DNA of 34,021 nt from Planctomycetaceae bacterium (GTDB taxonomy: Bacteria > Planctomycetota > Planctomycetia > Planctomycetales > Planctomycetaceae): contig PBMZ01000106.1 in NCBI GenBank assembly GCA_002722955.1, positions 1 through 34,021 on the forward strand. The letters run 5' to 3'. Positions 7,513 to 16,618 of the stretch are shown one piece after another. How positions within the stretch are numbered: position 1 is the first letter of the stretch; the number at the start of each line of letters is the position of its first letter. The translations under genes were made by a program, and so were the position numbers. Below the pieces are notes generated by a model, which saw only the letters and a program-made list of their open reading frames with translations, was not told the origin of the DNA and searched no databases.

Positions 7513-8286
7513 GTGGGGAATATTTTTCGTCTGTTGATGAATAACCCACTGATCAAGCCATTTCTTCAGCCCATCGTTCGGCCGATCACACGGCTGCTCG
7601 TCGGCACAATCGCGATTCCACTGTTCCGGTTGTTTCTGAAGAAAGTCGTTCGTCTTCAGACATTGGACGCCGAGCTGGAAAAGGATGTCTCCGAATGGTT
7701 TCGGGCATCGCTGTTATTGCTCGTGGCAACTCGCAACACGGAGACTTATCTGTTTCCTTGGGTTAGTGAAGCCTATCAAGTTGAAGGCGACCGCTATTGG
7801 GTGATGGTTGGCTTTCGTCTAATGCTGGCGATTGGCGTCGTCGATGCCATGCCGGATCAAGAGCTTTTTTCCATCATTCATCCCGGTCCGCCGGAGCTTA
7901 AATACGAGAAGAAACGTAGTCTTTGGTCTCAGGTCAAAGAACAATTCGGCCCTTTCATCAAAGGCGTTCTGTGCCAGCACTTGAACCGCTCATCGCCGGT
8001 ATTCGCGATTCTCGCCGCCATCGCACCAGGCATGGTCGGCTGGATCTGCTACGGAGTCGCGGTCACTCAATACTTGATCATCGGATTGGTCACGTCGAAG
8101 GACAAAGCAATTGATGTTTTGAACGTCTTCGATCAGCAAGTTGCCCGGCGCCGCGAGGAACTGGTGCGCGAATTTGGCGACGAAGGTGCCGATCAAAATC
8201 TAGCTGAGATACTTGCAGCGGCAAACGAAACAAGCGGGGCATCCAGCACCGAGACAACAAGAGCTGAAGACGAAAAACCCGGCTAA
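7513..8286 (+). CDS. Unknown membrane-associated protein
   Basis: I do not recognise this 257-residue protein. Seen: an N-terminal basic-hydrophobic stretch (FRLLMNNPLIKPFLQPIVRP), a first hydrophobic segment about residues 28-42, a helical middle (ASLLLLVATRNTETYLFPWV), a C-terminal membrane segment GWICYGVAVTQYLIIGLV (about 176-193), and a charged, Ser/Glu-rich tail. It starts at GTG 7513; an ATG at 7537 is possible and neither has a convincing ribosome binding site. It precedes mutL by 59 bases on the same strand, so co-transcription is possible, but no functional link is evident. Coding is supported by length, sensible composition and position. Confidence 0.55.
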   Translation: MGNIFRLLMNNPLIKPFLQPIVRPITRLLVGTIAIPLFRLFLKKVVRLQTLDAELEKDVSEWFRASLLLLVATRNTETYLFPWVSEAYQVEGDRYWVMVGFRLMLAIGVVDAMPDQELFSIIHPGPPELKYEKKRSLWSQVKEQFGPFIKGVLCQHLNRSSPVFAILAAIAPGMVGWICYGVAVTQYLIIGLVTSKDKAIDVLNVFDQQVARRREELVREFGDEGADQNLAEILAAANETSGASSTETTRAEDEKPG

Positions 8287-8345
8287 GTCGCATTTCTCAG
8301 CACGTCCAGTTGCCAAGCGAGTCTCAGGACATTAAACAAGTTGCT

Positions 8346-10301
8346 ATGTCTCGCATTCATCAATTGGACGCCGGGGTGATCAACAAGATCGCTGCCGGCG
8401 AAGTCATCGAACGACCAGCCAATGTCGTCAAAGAGTTGCTCGAAAACAGCATCGATGCGCTCTCCACCCGCATCGACGTCGACATCGCCAAGGGCGGCAG
8501 CGAATTGATTCGCATCGTCGACAATGGCGAGGGCATTCATCCCGACGACATCTTGCTGACCGTGGCCTCTCATGCCACCAGCAAAATCCAAACTGCTGAC
8601 GACTTGTTTGAAGTTCAAACGATGGGCTTTCGCGGTGAAGCATTGGCGTCGATCGCCGAAGTCAGCAACTTCCGAGTTCGCAGCCGTCAACACGATGCTG
8701 TTGCTGGTACTGAGCTGAAAGTGGTCTGCGGCAAGATTCACGAACCCGTGGCCTGTGGTTGCCCGGTGGGAACATCGATCGAGGTCGGACAACTGTTCGC
8801 CAGCACGCCGGTTCGCCGCAAATTCATGAAAACGGTGGCCACCGAGTTCGGTCACATCAGCGAGCACTTCACGCGCATCGCGCTAGCTCATCCAAGACTG
8901 CACATGACGCTCAAGCACAATCAGAAGTTTGTACACGAGTTGCCTCCCACGGACCGCTTGATCGAACGGATCGCCAAGTTCTTCGGCAACCAGTTGGCGG
9001 AACAATTGATCTGGGTCGAGTCTGAAGCCAACGGAACACGCATGTGGGGCTATGTGGGCCACCCTGCTCTTCACAAATCGACTCGTAAGAGCCAGTACAT
9101 TTTCCTCAACGGCCGTTGGATTCAAGACCGCACACTGCAGCACGCGCTGACCGAGGCGTACCGCGGACTGCTGATGGTCGGTCGCCAACCGGTAGCGTTC
9201 CTGTTCGTTGATTTGCCGCCCGAACTAGTCGATGTCAACGTGCATCCGACAAAGGTCGAGGTTCGCTTCCGAGACTCTCAGGCCCTGTATCGACAGTTCC
9301 TCTCAATGATTCGCACGCGTTTCTTGAGCATGGATCTGGATTCGCAGTTGAACGTGGCAAAAGAACCGGAAGCTGAAACGACGGCCACACCGCAGCCGCA
9401 GCAACAATCTCTGTCGATGGAATTGGATCACTGGGCCAGCAGCGCCACCGCGCCCACATCAGGACCAGAACTTTCTCAAGCGGCAGAAGTTGGAAGCGCG
9501 AGCCTCATGCCATCAACAGCGTCCGATGTTCCAATTAATCCATCGCTCGCGACAAGTGGTATCCCCGGCGTTCCCATGTCTTTACCCACGGCGAATGCCG
9601 CTGAAGTACAGCCGGCGAGTGACATCGATGCCGGGACTCTCGCAGCAGATAATTTTGCGAGTGAAAGCGGACAAACTCTCGGCAGCGAAATCCACGGTGC
9701 TCATGAGGCATCTCAGCCGCATCAAAAGACGGTGCGAGCTCTCCAGGTGCGCGACTGTTATTTGGTGCTGGAAACCGAAGAAGGTCTGACCGTTATCGAT
9801 CAGCACGCTTTACACGAGCGGATACTTTATGAATACTTTCGTCCGCGAGTTTTATCAGGATCCGTGGAGTCTCAGCGTTTGCTGGTTCCACTCTCGATCG
9901 ATATGGGTGGCAAGGAGGCTGCCCTCCTTCTAGATCACGCTGAAGTGCTGGGGCAGATTGGCTTCGGGATCGAGGAATTTGGCAACCACACGGTCTTGCT
10001 GACTCGATATCCCGTGATGCTGGCCAAGGCTGATTTGACTCAATTGGTGCGAGATATCGCGGAACAATTGGACTCAGCCGAGAAAAAACCGACGCGCCGC
10101 GATATAATCGACAGTTTGTTGCACATGATGTCGTGCAAAGCCGCCATCAAGGCTGGCCAGCGGTTGGCTCCCGAGGAAATCGATAGCCTGCTGGCTCAAC
10201 GTCACCTAATAGATGATGCGCACCACTGCCCTCACGGTCGACCAACGGCTCTCGTCCTGAGTCAAAACGACTTGGACCGCCAATTCGGACGGCTTGGCTA
10301 A
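8346..10301 (+). CDS. mutL: DNA mismatch repair protein MutL (endonuclease type)
   Basis: 651 residues from the ATG at 8346 (MSRIHQLDAGVINKIAAGEV, the standard MutL beginning). N-terminal GHKL ATPase motifs are intact: KELLENSIDA (29-38, Glu30 and Asn34), DNGEGI (59-64), SHATSKI (75-81), GFRGEALASIAE (94-105) and FASTPVRRKF. A low-complexity Ser/Ala/Pro/Gln linker spans about 340-460. The C-terminal domain has DQHALHERILYE starting at residue 485, which fits the DQHAx2Ex4E endonuclease motif. QRLLVP (510-515) resembles the sliding-clamp-binding motif, and CPHGRP (628-633) is the conserved metal-site motif. Inference: a nicking MutL, acting without MutH. It directs strand removal after MutS recognition in the cytoplasm. 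aroDE starts 19 bases after its stop. Confidence 0.96.
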   Translation: MSRIHQLDAGVINKIAAGEVIERPANVVKELLENSIDALSTRIDVDIAKGGSELIRIVDNGEGIHPDDILLTVASHATSKIQTADDLFEVQTMGFRGEALASIAEVSNFRVRSRQHDAVAGTELKVVCGKIHEPVACGCPVGTSIEVGQLFASTPVRRKFMKTVATEFGHISEHFTRIALAHPRLHMTLKHNQKFVHELPPTDRLIERIAKFFGNQLAEQLIWVESEANGTRMWGYVGHPALHKSTRKSQYIFLNGRWIQDRTLQHALTEAYRGLLMVGRQPVAFLFVDLPPELVDVNVHPTKVEVRFRDSQALYRQFLSMIRTRFLSMDLDSQLNVAKEPEAETTATPQPQQQSLSMELDHWASSATAPTSGPELSQAAEVGSASLMPSTASDVPINPSLATSGIPGVPMSLPTANAAEVQPASDIDAGTLAADNFASESGQTLGSEIHGAHEASQPHQKTVRALQVRDCYLVLETEEGLTVIDQHALHERILYEYFRPRVLSGSVESQRLLVPLSIDMGGKEAALLLDHAEVLGQIGFGIEEFGNHTVLLTRYPVMLAKADLTQLVRDIAEQLDSAEKKPTRRDIIDSLLHMMSCKAAIKAGQRLAPEEIDSLLAQRHLIDDAHHCPHGRPTALVLSQNDLDRQFGRLG

Positions 10302-10320
10302 GGCAAGCGCCACAAGAAAT

Positions 10321-11814
10321 ATGATCTGTGTAAGCATTGGCCGTACGCGCCACAAAATGGTTGTCGCCGAACACCGCGCCCTCGCCGAACGCGGCGCCGA
10401 GTTGGTAGAACTACGATTGGATTGGCTTTCGAAAGTCCCGGATTTGAATCGGCTGGTCAAAGATCGGCCGACACCAGTCATCGTCACCTGCCGAAGGCAA
10501 CAAGACCGCGGCCGCTGGCGAGGAAGTGAAGATCAACGTCTAGCAATCCTACGATCAGCCATCGTTGCCGGTGTCGAATACGTCGACATCGAGGAAGACT
10601 TGGGCAAGGTCATTCCGCGGTATGGCGACACCAAACGAATCATCAGTCACCACAACTTCGAGGAAACGCCCGACGATCTGGAAAAAATCCGCGACCGGAT
10701 GGCCCAGATGGATCCCGACTACATCAAGTTGGTCACGATGGCCAATTCGCCCAGCGATTGCGTCCGCATGCTCAAGCTGGTCGCCGACAGTCCGGTCCCC
10801 ATGATTGGCTTCTGCATGGGCGAGTTAGGCTTGTCCAGCCGCGTGCTTTGTGGAAAGTACGGCTCGCCGATTACCTATGCCACGTTTAGTTCGGATCGAG
10901 AGCTGGCTCCCGGACAGTTGTCTTTCGAGGACATGAAGAGCAACTACCACTACGATCGCATCAACAGCGAGACACAAGTTTTCGGCGTCCTCGGCGATCC
11001 CGTGGCCCATAGCCTAAGCCCGCTGATTCACAATTCGGCGTTTCAGGAAATGGGATTGAATTGCGTTTACGTCCCCTTCCGAGTCGCTCGACACGTGCTG
11101 TTGGACACTCTGAAGGAATTCGAGTGGCTCGATGTTCGCGGCTACAGTGTCACAATTCCGCACAAAGAAGAGGCCATCAAGAAAGCCACGCTGAAGGATC
11201 CATCGGTCATCGACATTGGCGCGGCAAACACGCTTTACATGGACGATGGCGACAATTGGAATGCATCGAATACAGATTACTTGGCTGCCTTAGAAACGAT
11301 CGCAGCAGCATTCACGGATGACCCGGAAGACTTCCGTTGCCTTGCCGGCAAACGTGTTTTGATGCTCGGGGCCGGCGGCGTAGCTCGCGCGATCGGCATG
11401 GGCATCACTCGCAACGGCGGCGCGCTGACTATCGCCAGTCGGACTCACAAACGAGCCACTGCGCTAGCAGAGCAGCTTGGCTGCAAGTCCATCTTATGGG
11501 AGAACCGCGGCTCCGAGTTCGCCGACATTCTGGTCAATTGCACTCCAGTTGGTATGCATCCCAACGTCGACGAGAGTCCCTTCGAGCCACAATGGTTGCG
11601 AGAAGGAATGCTTGTTTTCGACACTGTTTATAGTCCCGAAAACACCTATCTCCTAAAGCAAGCTCGGGAGCGCGACTGCATGACGGCGACTGGCATCGAA
11701 ATGTTCATCCGCCAAGCCGCCCAACAGTTCAATTACTTCACCGGCCACGATGCCCCACTTGAGCATATGCGGGAAACGATCCGCCAAGCAATTTCTGCGG
11801 TGAAGCTGAATTGA
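10321..11814 (+). CDS. aroDE: Bifunctional 3-dehydroquinate dehydratase / shikimate dehydrogenase
   Basis: 497 residues from the ATG at 10321; an in-frame TTG at 10294 would overlap mutL. Residues 1 to about 215 are a type I dehydroquinase: ELRLDWL (30-36), ISHHNFEETP (108-117) with the catalytic His, and DYIKLVTMA (133-141), where Lys136 forms the Schiff base. Residues about 220-497 are shikimate dehydrogenase: GDPVAHSLSPLIHN (225-238), VTIPHK (277-282, catalytic Lys282), NTDY (317-320, Asp319), the NADP-binding GAGGVARAI (350-358) and NCTPVGM. It converts 3-dehydroquinate to dehydroshikimate and then to shikimate in aromatic amino acid synthesis. The order matches the plant DHQ-SDH enzyme and similar bacterial fusions. 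All key residues are present. Probably co-transcribed with mutL. Confidence 0.95.
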   Translation: MICVSIGRTRHKMVVAEHRALAERGAELVELRLDWLSKVPDLNRLVKDRPTPVIVTCRRQQDRGRWRGSEDQRLAILRSAIVAGVEYVDIEEDLGKVIPRYGDTKRIISHHNFEETPDDLEKIRDRMAQMDPDYIKLVTMANSPSDCVRMLKLVADSPVPMIGFCMGELGLSSRVLCGKYGSPITYATFSSDRELAPGQLSFEDMKSNYHYDRINSETQVFGVLGDPVAHSLSPLIHNSAFQEMGLNCVYVPFRVARHVLLDTLKEFEWLDVRGYSVTIPHKEEAIKKATLKDPSVIDIGAANTLYMDDGDNWNASNTDYLAALETIAAAFTDDPEDFRCLAGKRVLMLGAGGVARAIGMGITRNGGALTIASRTHKRATALAEQLGCKSILWENRGSEFADILVNCTPVGMHPNVDESPFEPQWLREGMLVFDTVYSPENTYLLKQARERDCMTATGIEMFIRQAAQQFNYFTGHDAPLEHMRETIRQAISAVKLN

Positions 11815-11817
11815 TAA

Positions 11818-11833
11818 GGACTCGGATGAGTCC
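11818..11833. terminator. Compact hairpin between convergent genes
   Basis: GGACTC (11818-11823), loop GGAT, GAGTCC (11828-11833): a perfect six-base stem fitting the 21-base gap between the aroDE and cyclophilin stops. It could serve both strands, but neither side has a good T-run. Confidence 0.35.
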
Positions 11834-11835
11834 AC

Positions 11836-12369
11836 CTATTTCGCGGTCTCAGTGACTTTGGCCGATTCGATGCGGACTTCGTTCAGTGGGCGATCATTGC
11901 CGTCAGTCGCGGCTTCGCCGATCTTGAGAACTACGTCCAAACTGGCTTGATCCGCGGTCTCGCCAAAGACCGTGTATTGATTGTCCAGGTGCGGAACTCG
12001 GCCCAGACAAATGAAGATCTGCGATCCAGCCGAATTCGGGTCGCTGGTGCGAGCCATCGAAACTGTCCCCGGGTTGTGAGGACGGCTGTTGAACTCTTGC
12101 GGAATCGTGTAGCCAGGACCACCGGTGCCGTTACCCCGAGGGCAGCCAACTTGGGCTACGAAGCCCTTGATGACTCGGTGGAAAACGATGCCGTCGTAGA
12201 ATCCAATCTTCGTCAGACCGATCAGATTGTTGCAATGTCCAGGCGCAAGGTCAGGAAACAGATTGAGCGTGATCGTTCCCATATTGGTCGTCAATTCGAC
12301 CTGATAAGTGGTTGTGTCAAAATTCACGTCAGTCAACGCGGCGTCGACTTCTGCTCGGCGGTTAGTCAC
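11836..12369 (-). CDS. Cyclophilin-type peptidyl-prolyl cis-trans isomerase
   Basis: 177 residues from a GTG at 12369, chosen because AAAGGA lies about six bases upstream; an in-frame ATG at 12429 would overlap the preceding gene's end. Seen: the cyclophilin barrel with MGTITLNLFPDLAP (30-43), the active-site FHRVIKGFVAQVG (63-75, Arg65), MARTSDPNSAGSQIFICLG (105-123) and NQYTVFGE (130-137). The cyclosporin-contact tryptophan is replaced by His (PHLD), common in bacterial forms. No signal peptide, so cytoplasmic. It speeds Xaa-Pro isomerisation during folding. Last of three minus-strand genes (priA, acetyltransferase, this), 28 bases after the acetyltransferase stop. Confidence 0.92.
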   Translation of the reverse strand: MTNRRAEVDAALTDVNFDTTTYQVELTTNMGTITLNLFPDLAPGHCNNLIGLTKIGFYDGIVFHRVIKGFVAQVGCPRGNGTGGPGYTIPQEFNSRPHNPGTVSMARTSDPNSAGSQIFICLGRVPHLDNQYTVFGETADQASLDVVLKIGEAATDGNDRPLNEVRIESAKVTETAK

Positions 12370-12397
12370 GATGTTTCCTTTCGAATTGGCGGCCCGG

Positions 12398-13075
12398 TCA
12401 CCAGTGGTCGCGTAAAGAAAGATACACACAGCCTAACTGCTGTGATTTCGAATCTCTAGTGATCGAGTGAATCGTACGTGATGAGAAATGCAACAACGAA
12501 ACTGCCGCGTTTTCCTGCATCCCCCGACCGCGATGTAACATTTCCAACAATTCAAGACAACGATCGCCGCGGCATTTCACGAATTGTAGGACTGGCGTAC
12601 CGTCGTAGATGACTTCGGCCTCGAAACGCATGCCTGCCTTTTCCAGCACGCGAATGGAGGCCGCATTCTCTGGGATTACCAAGCCGATAATTCTCTCAAG
12701 GCCCAGCGTGCCGAACCCGAAATCTAAACTGGCAGTGTATGCCTCCGTCGCCAAACCGCGGCCCCAATACTGTGGCAGGAAACGGTATCCAACATCCACC
12801 GCGTCCCAATCCGACAGATACTTGAGCCCGCAGAATCCGATGATGGCACTGGTGTCTTTCAGAACGCAAGCCCATCTACCGTAACCAATAACATCGAAGT
12901 CAGTGTGATTCTTGATCGCCTCCTTGGCCGCCGCGAGCGAAGCCACCATTGGCTCTCCCGTGTATCGCCTCACCTCAGGATTGCCGTTGAGTTCAAGAAA
13001 CGCCTCGGCATCGTCAATCGTGAACGCTCGATATTCAAGGCGTTCTGTTTCTGGACCTGTGAGAAATCGTTGCAT
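12398..13075 (-). CDS. GNAT acetyltransferase, RimJ/RimL type
   Basis: 225 residues, ATG at 13075, 15 bases after the priA stop. Seen: N-terminal TERLEYRAFTIDDAEAFLEL, a central VDVGYRFLPQYWGRGLATEA with the acetyl-CoA-binding R/QxxGxG/A type loop (QYWGRGLA), and NAASIRVLEKAGMRFE. These are the usual landmarks of the RimJ/RimL-like GNAT family, which acetylates protein N-termini, amino acids or small amines; the acceptor here is unknown. The domain is complete by about residue 175 (DGTPVLQFVK). The last 50 residues are Cys-, His- and Arg-rich and unlike the family, suggesting loss of the original stop and read-through. Likely co-transcribed with priA. Confidence 0.85.
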   Translation of the reverse strand: MQRFLTGPETERLEYRAFTIDDAEAFLELNGNPEVRRYTGEPMVASLAAAKEAIKNHTDFDVIGYGRWACVLKDTSAIIGFCGLKYLSDWDAVDVGYRFLPQYWGRGLATEAYTASLDFGFGTLGLERIIGLVIPENAASIRVLEKAGMRFEAEVIYDGTPVLQFVKCRGDRCLELLEMLHRGRGMQENAAVSLLHFSSRTIHSITRDSKSQQLGCVYLSLRDHW

Positions 13076-13090
13076 CGTCGTTCCGCTGCG

Positions 13091-15394
13091 TTAACGCATA
13101 TTCGTGGGATCTACATCCACGACGAACTCGACTTGAGGTGCGACGGAGAACTCGCACAGTGTCGAGTGCCAGAGCTTCTTGAGTTCCTGGATACTTGATG
13201 CCGTCAATTGCATATGGAATCGAAAGTTTGTTTTGAGCTTCGCAATCGGCGCCGGTGCCGGGCCGAGCACGCGAACTCGCAGCTCTTGTTGTTCGATTGT
13301 CTTACGCAGTTCTTCGGCCATTCGCTCCGCATCGCCCAAGACCACGGACTCGACGGGACCTCGCAGAATGATGCGGGCCAACTGTGCAAATGGCGGGACG
13401 ACCAATGCTCGACGATGTTGCAACTCGTGCTGAGCAAAACTGACGAAATCGTGTTGCGACGCGAATTGAATCGCCGGTTCCGAAGGATTGGCCGACTGAA
13501 CCAAAACGCGGCCACCGCGTGAGCTGCGGCCTGTTCGCCCAGCGACTTGAGCGATCAGATGAAAAGTTCGCTCGGTCGATCTTAGATCGGGCTGATGTAG
13601 AATCGTGTCGGCATCGATGACTCCGACCAACGTCACATTCGGGAAGTCGAGACCTTTGGCGATCATTTGTGTTCCCAACAGAATTTGCACATCGCCATTG
13701 CGAAAGGCGTCCAAGGCCTCTTCATGGCTGCCATGCCGCCGCATGGAATCGCTGTCCATTCGCAAGCAGTTGGCACCGGGAAACATCGATTTGATTTCTT
13801 GTTCCAGCTTTTGCGTTCCAGTCCCAAAGTACTGCAATCCGGGACTGTTGCATTGAGGACACTGGCTGAGTGGTTCCGTTTCGAGATCGCAAAAATGACA
13901 CAACAAGATTTTGCGGTCGCGATGGAAAGTCAGAGTGATATCACAATTGGGGCACTTCACACCGCCGCCGCAAGCTCGACACCAAACCACTGGCGAGAAG
14001 CCTCTTACATTGAGGAACAAGATGACTTGGCCGCGATCTTTGAGCGTCGCTTGAATGGCCGTCCGAAGTGCTCGGCCGATGGAATAGCCCTTCGAAATGC
14101 TTGGGTCATTGCGAGTATCCACAATCGTCACCGGCGGCAGCAGCAGCATCTCGACACGTTTTTTCATCGAGATCAGCTCGTAACTGTGCTCCGGGGCGAT
14201 GTCACGTTGGACGCGTCTCCATGATTCCAGCGTTGGCGTTGCCGTACCCAAGACCAATGGGATGCCCCGTAGCATGGCTCGCTGTTGCGCCACCTCGCGA
14301 GCGTGATAACGCGGCGTCGTGTCTTGTTTAAACGTCGTTTCGTGTTCTTCGTCGATAATGATGATGCCCAGATTTGGAGTTGGAGCAAACACGGCGCTGC
14401 GGGCTCCGACAACAACCTGCACGGCTCCGCGAGCGATCTGTTGCCAGTACCAGTGCCGCTCGGAATCACTCAGATGCGAGTGCAAAACGGCCACCGAATC
14501 GAACCGGGTGCGAAAGCGGCGAATCGTTTGCGGCGTCAAACTGATTTCCGGAACCAACACGATGGCTTGTCTTCCGTAGGACACCACTTCACGGATGGCT
14601 TGCATGTAGACTTCGGTCTTACCGCTTCCGGTCACTCCATGAAGCAGCAGCGTTCGATGTTTTCCCGATCGCAACTGAGTGAGAATCGACGACAGCGCGA
14701 CGGCCTGCTCATCATTCAGCGACAAATCTTCTTCACGCTCTACCCGACGCGTTTCGATCTCTTGAACGTCGACGCGTTGACGAATCGCCTGGATCAGTCC
14801 TTTCTTGCGAAGTCCCTGAATCGGAGCAGTCCCACAATCGGCGGCCGCACAGATCTCGTCGGCTCGCATTGGTGCTCCGGCTTCGATCAGGACATCCAAG
14901 ACCGTGCGTTGTTTGGCGGGAAGTTTCTGAGATTCGGCTGCGTGAACGGCATCATCGGCAACAGTGAAGAACTGCACCGTTCGCGTGCCCGCCTTCTTTT
15001 TGACTCCGGCTGGGATGATCGATTCCAAGACCTGGCCCCAGCCACACAAGTAACGATCGGCAATCCACGCAGTGAGTTCCAGCATCTCTGCCGAGACCAG
15101 TGGTTCACTATCCAGCACCGAGGCCACTTCCTTCAGCCTCTGCCTTAACTTCGGAGGCGGACCAATGGCAACACAAAAGCCTGTCGTCTTGCGGTTGCCT
15201 CGACCGAAAGGGATTTCGACGCGCATTCCTGGCTGCAGCCGCTCTCTGAGTCCATCAGGAACTAGGTAGTGGAAACCCGTTGACAGTGGCCTGTTGACAA
15301 CTATTTCCGCGCTGAGACGATCGTTGGCCGCAGCTTCTTCCCACGGAATGGGCTGAGCAGATTCGTCGTCAAAAAGTTGCTGCTGCTGGCTCAA
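13091..15394 (-). CDS. priA: Primosomal protein N' (replication restart helicase PriA)
   Basis: 767 residues, full length for PriA. The start is TTG at 15394; the next ATG is deep inside the conserved N-terminal domain, so the TTG is accepted. Seen: Walker A GVTGSGKT (253-260), VPEISLTPQ (281-289), DEEH box (348-351), GTATPT (383-388), and eight zinc-binding cysteines (472, 475, 481, 484, 499, 502, 512, 515). The C-terminal helicase part has LLGTQMIAKG and QVAGRTGR. PriA recognises stalled forks and D-loops, unwinds the lagging arm and reloads the replicative helicase. All helicase and zinc motifs are intact. It heads a probable operon with the acetyltransferase and cyclophilin genes; a 34-base-arm inverted repeat lies just upstream. 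Confidence 0.96.
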   Translation of the reverse strand: MSQQQQLFDDESAQPIPWEEAAANDRLSAEIVVNRPLSTGFHYLVPDGLRERLQPGMRVEIPFGRGNRKTTGFCVAIGPPPKLRQRLKEVASVLDSEPLVSAEMLELTAWIADRYLCGWGQVLESIIPAGVKKKAGTRTVQFFTVADDAVHAAESQKLPAKQRTVLDVLIEAGAPMRADEICAAADCGTAPIQGLRKKGLIQAIRQRVDVQEIETRRVEREEDLSLNDEQAVALSSILTQLRSGKHRTLLLHGVTGSGKTEVYMQAIREVVSYGRQAIVLVPEISLTPQTIRRFRTRFDSVAVLHSHLSDSERHWYWQQIARGAVQVVVGARSAVFAPTPNLGIIIIDEEHETTFKQDTTPRYHAREVAQQRAMLRGIPLVLGTATPTLESWRRVQRDIAPEHSYELISMKKRVEMLLLPPVTIVDTRNDPSISKGYSIGRALRTAIQATLKDRGQVILFLNVRGFSPVVWCRACGGGVKCPNCDITLTFHRDRKILLCHFCDLETEPLSQCPQCNSPGLQYFGTGTQKLEQEIKSMFPGANCLRMDSDSMRRHGSHEEALDAFRNGDVQILLGTQMIAKGLDFPNVTLVGVIDADTILHQPDLRSTERTFHLIAQVAGRTGRSSRGGRVLVQSANPSEPAIQFASQHDFVSFAQHELQHRRALVVPPFAQLARIILRGPVESVVLGDAERMAEELRKTIEQQELRVRVLGPAPAPIAKLKTNFRFHMQLTASSIQELKKLWHSTLCEFSVAPQVEFVVDVDPTNMR

Positions 15395-15417
15395 TCTTCG
15401 TCTCGTCTCCGGGCACC

Positions 15418-15519
15418 GTAACCCGAAGCGTGAGCGAGGGATTGGTTACACACTCTGAAGTACAAAGCGTATTGTTTACGACCGCGTGTGACCAATCCCT
15501 CGCTCACGCTTCGGGTTAC
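15418..15519. repeat. Long inverted repeat with 34-base arms
   Basis: Arms at 15418-15451 and 15486-15519 are reverse complements with one mismatch, separated by 34 bases. The core of the left arm is CCCGAAGCGTGAGCGAGGGA. It sits between the priA start and the PIG-L stop. It would form a very stable cruciform or RNA hairpin and could terminate PIG-L transcription, but its length suggests a dispersed palindromic element. Confidence 0.85.
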
Positions 15520-15537
15520 TATTGGCGTGTGACGAAC

Positions 15538-16515
15538 TCACTTCGCGTCGATGGGAAACAGTTCTTTAAGCTGCTCTCGTGATGGCCGCCGACCGTACTC
15601 ACACAATTCAAAGGTCTCGGCGTACTTGACGGCCTTGCCCTTTTCCTCGCCGTAGACTCGAATGAGGGCGTCGCGGTATCGGTTTGCTTCGTTGCTTTGC
15701 CGCCTCGACCAACGCTCCTTGAGCCACACTCGGCGGCCAGCTTCGTCGCGCGGAACTGAGTCCAATCGTTCTTGGCTTCCGCCGGCTCCACCTTCGTAGG
15801 CTTGCGAAGTTAGCTCGTGAATCGCAGTGACTTTCAGGTCAAAGGCTTCATCGACGGCAACGGCGATATCTGGATCGAACGGATAAGGCTTTTGAAATCC
15901 ATCGCTTGAGTACAGGAAGACCGGATTCTTCTTCAAGTGCGGCACGTCTGGACAGAAGTATGGAACGGTGACCATGAAAGCCGCAGCTTGGACCAACACG
16001 CCAACGTAACGATGGTCCGGATGGTAATCCCATGGGCGGTGAGAAATCACGATGTCGGCATTCCATTCTCTGATCAGCCGAGTGATCGTCTTGCGGTGCT
16101 CAAGTGTCGGAACCAACTCGCCGTCGTGGATGTCGAGCACTTGGCTGGTAACACCCAGCACCTCGCAGCAGCGGCGAGATTCCTCGGTGCGGCGTTTGGC
16201 TAACTCGCCCCCCGCCATGTTCCAGTGCCCGATGTCTCCGTTCGTAACCGATACCAGCTTCACGTGATGACCGCGCTTAGCCCACATGGCGGCCGTACCG
16301 CCGGCCTTGTATTCGGCGTCGTCCGGATGCGCGCCGAAGACAATGATTCGCAGCTTGCCATCGTCTTCGGCTGCCGCGGGCGGCACCGTTGCAGCGACTT
16401 TGATTGGTGGAATGCTGCCTGATGGTACGTCAGCGTCGATGGTTGTCCACCAACAGACGGAAGTGATGATTGCGGCTGAGAACGCGATGGCGAAATGTTT
16501 GACTGTCGATTGCAT
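15538..16515 (-). CDS. Secreted PIG-L family deacetylase
   Basis: 325 residues from the ATG at 16515; an in-frame start at 16575 would add 20 residues ahead of the signal peptide. The N-terminus (KHFAIAFSAAIITSV) is a signal peptide or membrane anchor. Seen: strand IIVFGAHPDDAEYKAGG (57-73) with the zinc-binding HPDD motif (63-66), NGDIGH (92-97), HDGELVPTLEHR and HRPWDYHPDHRYVG (159-172), supplying the third zinc ligand and catalytic residues. This is the LmbE/PIG-L fold, which removes N-acetyl groups from N-acetylglucosamine-type substrates. Export suggests it acts on envelope or environmental sugars. The substrate is not readable. Transcribed divergently from the PQQ-propeller gene. Confidence 0.88.
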   Translation of the reverse strand: MQSTVKHFAIAFSAAIITSVCWWTTIDADVPSGSIPPIKVAATVPPAAAEDDGKLRIIVFGAHPDDAEYKAGGTAAMWAKRGHHVKLVSVTNGDIGHWNMAGGELAKRRTEESRRCCEVLGVTSQVLDIHDGELVPTLEHRKTITRLIREWNADIVISHRPWDYHPDHRYVGVLVQAAAFMVTVPYFCPDVPHLKKNPVFLYSSDGFQKPYPFDPDIAVAVDEAFDLKVTAIHELTSQAYEGGAGGSQERLDSVPRDEAGRRVWLKERWSRRQSNEANRYRDALIRVYGEEKGKAVKYAETFELCEYGRRPSREQLKELFPIDAK

Positions 16516-16618
16516 AGCGTGTGTCTCGATGAAGAATTCGATGGAGTTTGATTTCTCGCATTCTAAACGGCTCACGATGATTGTTGAACGAAGTGAGGTA
16601 GAAATCGGGTGGTGGACA

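Noticed and set aside
8283..8867. A 194-residue minus-strand open frame
   Set aside because: Antisense to the conserved ATPase domain of mutL and without recognisable content.
14285..15148. A 287-residue plus-strand open frame
   Set aside because: Entirely antisense to priA, whose motifs are intact on the minus strand.
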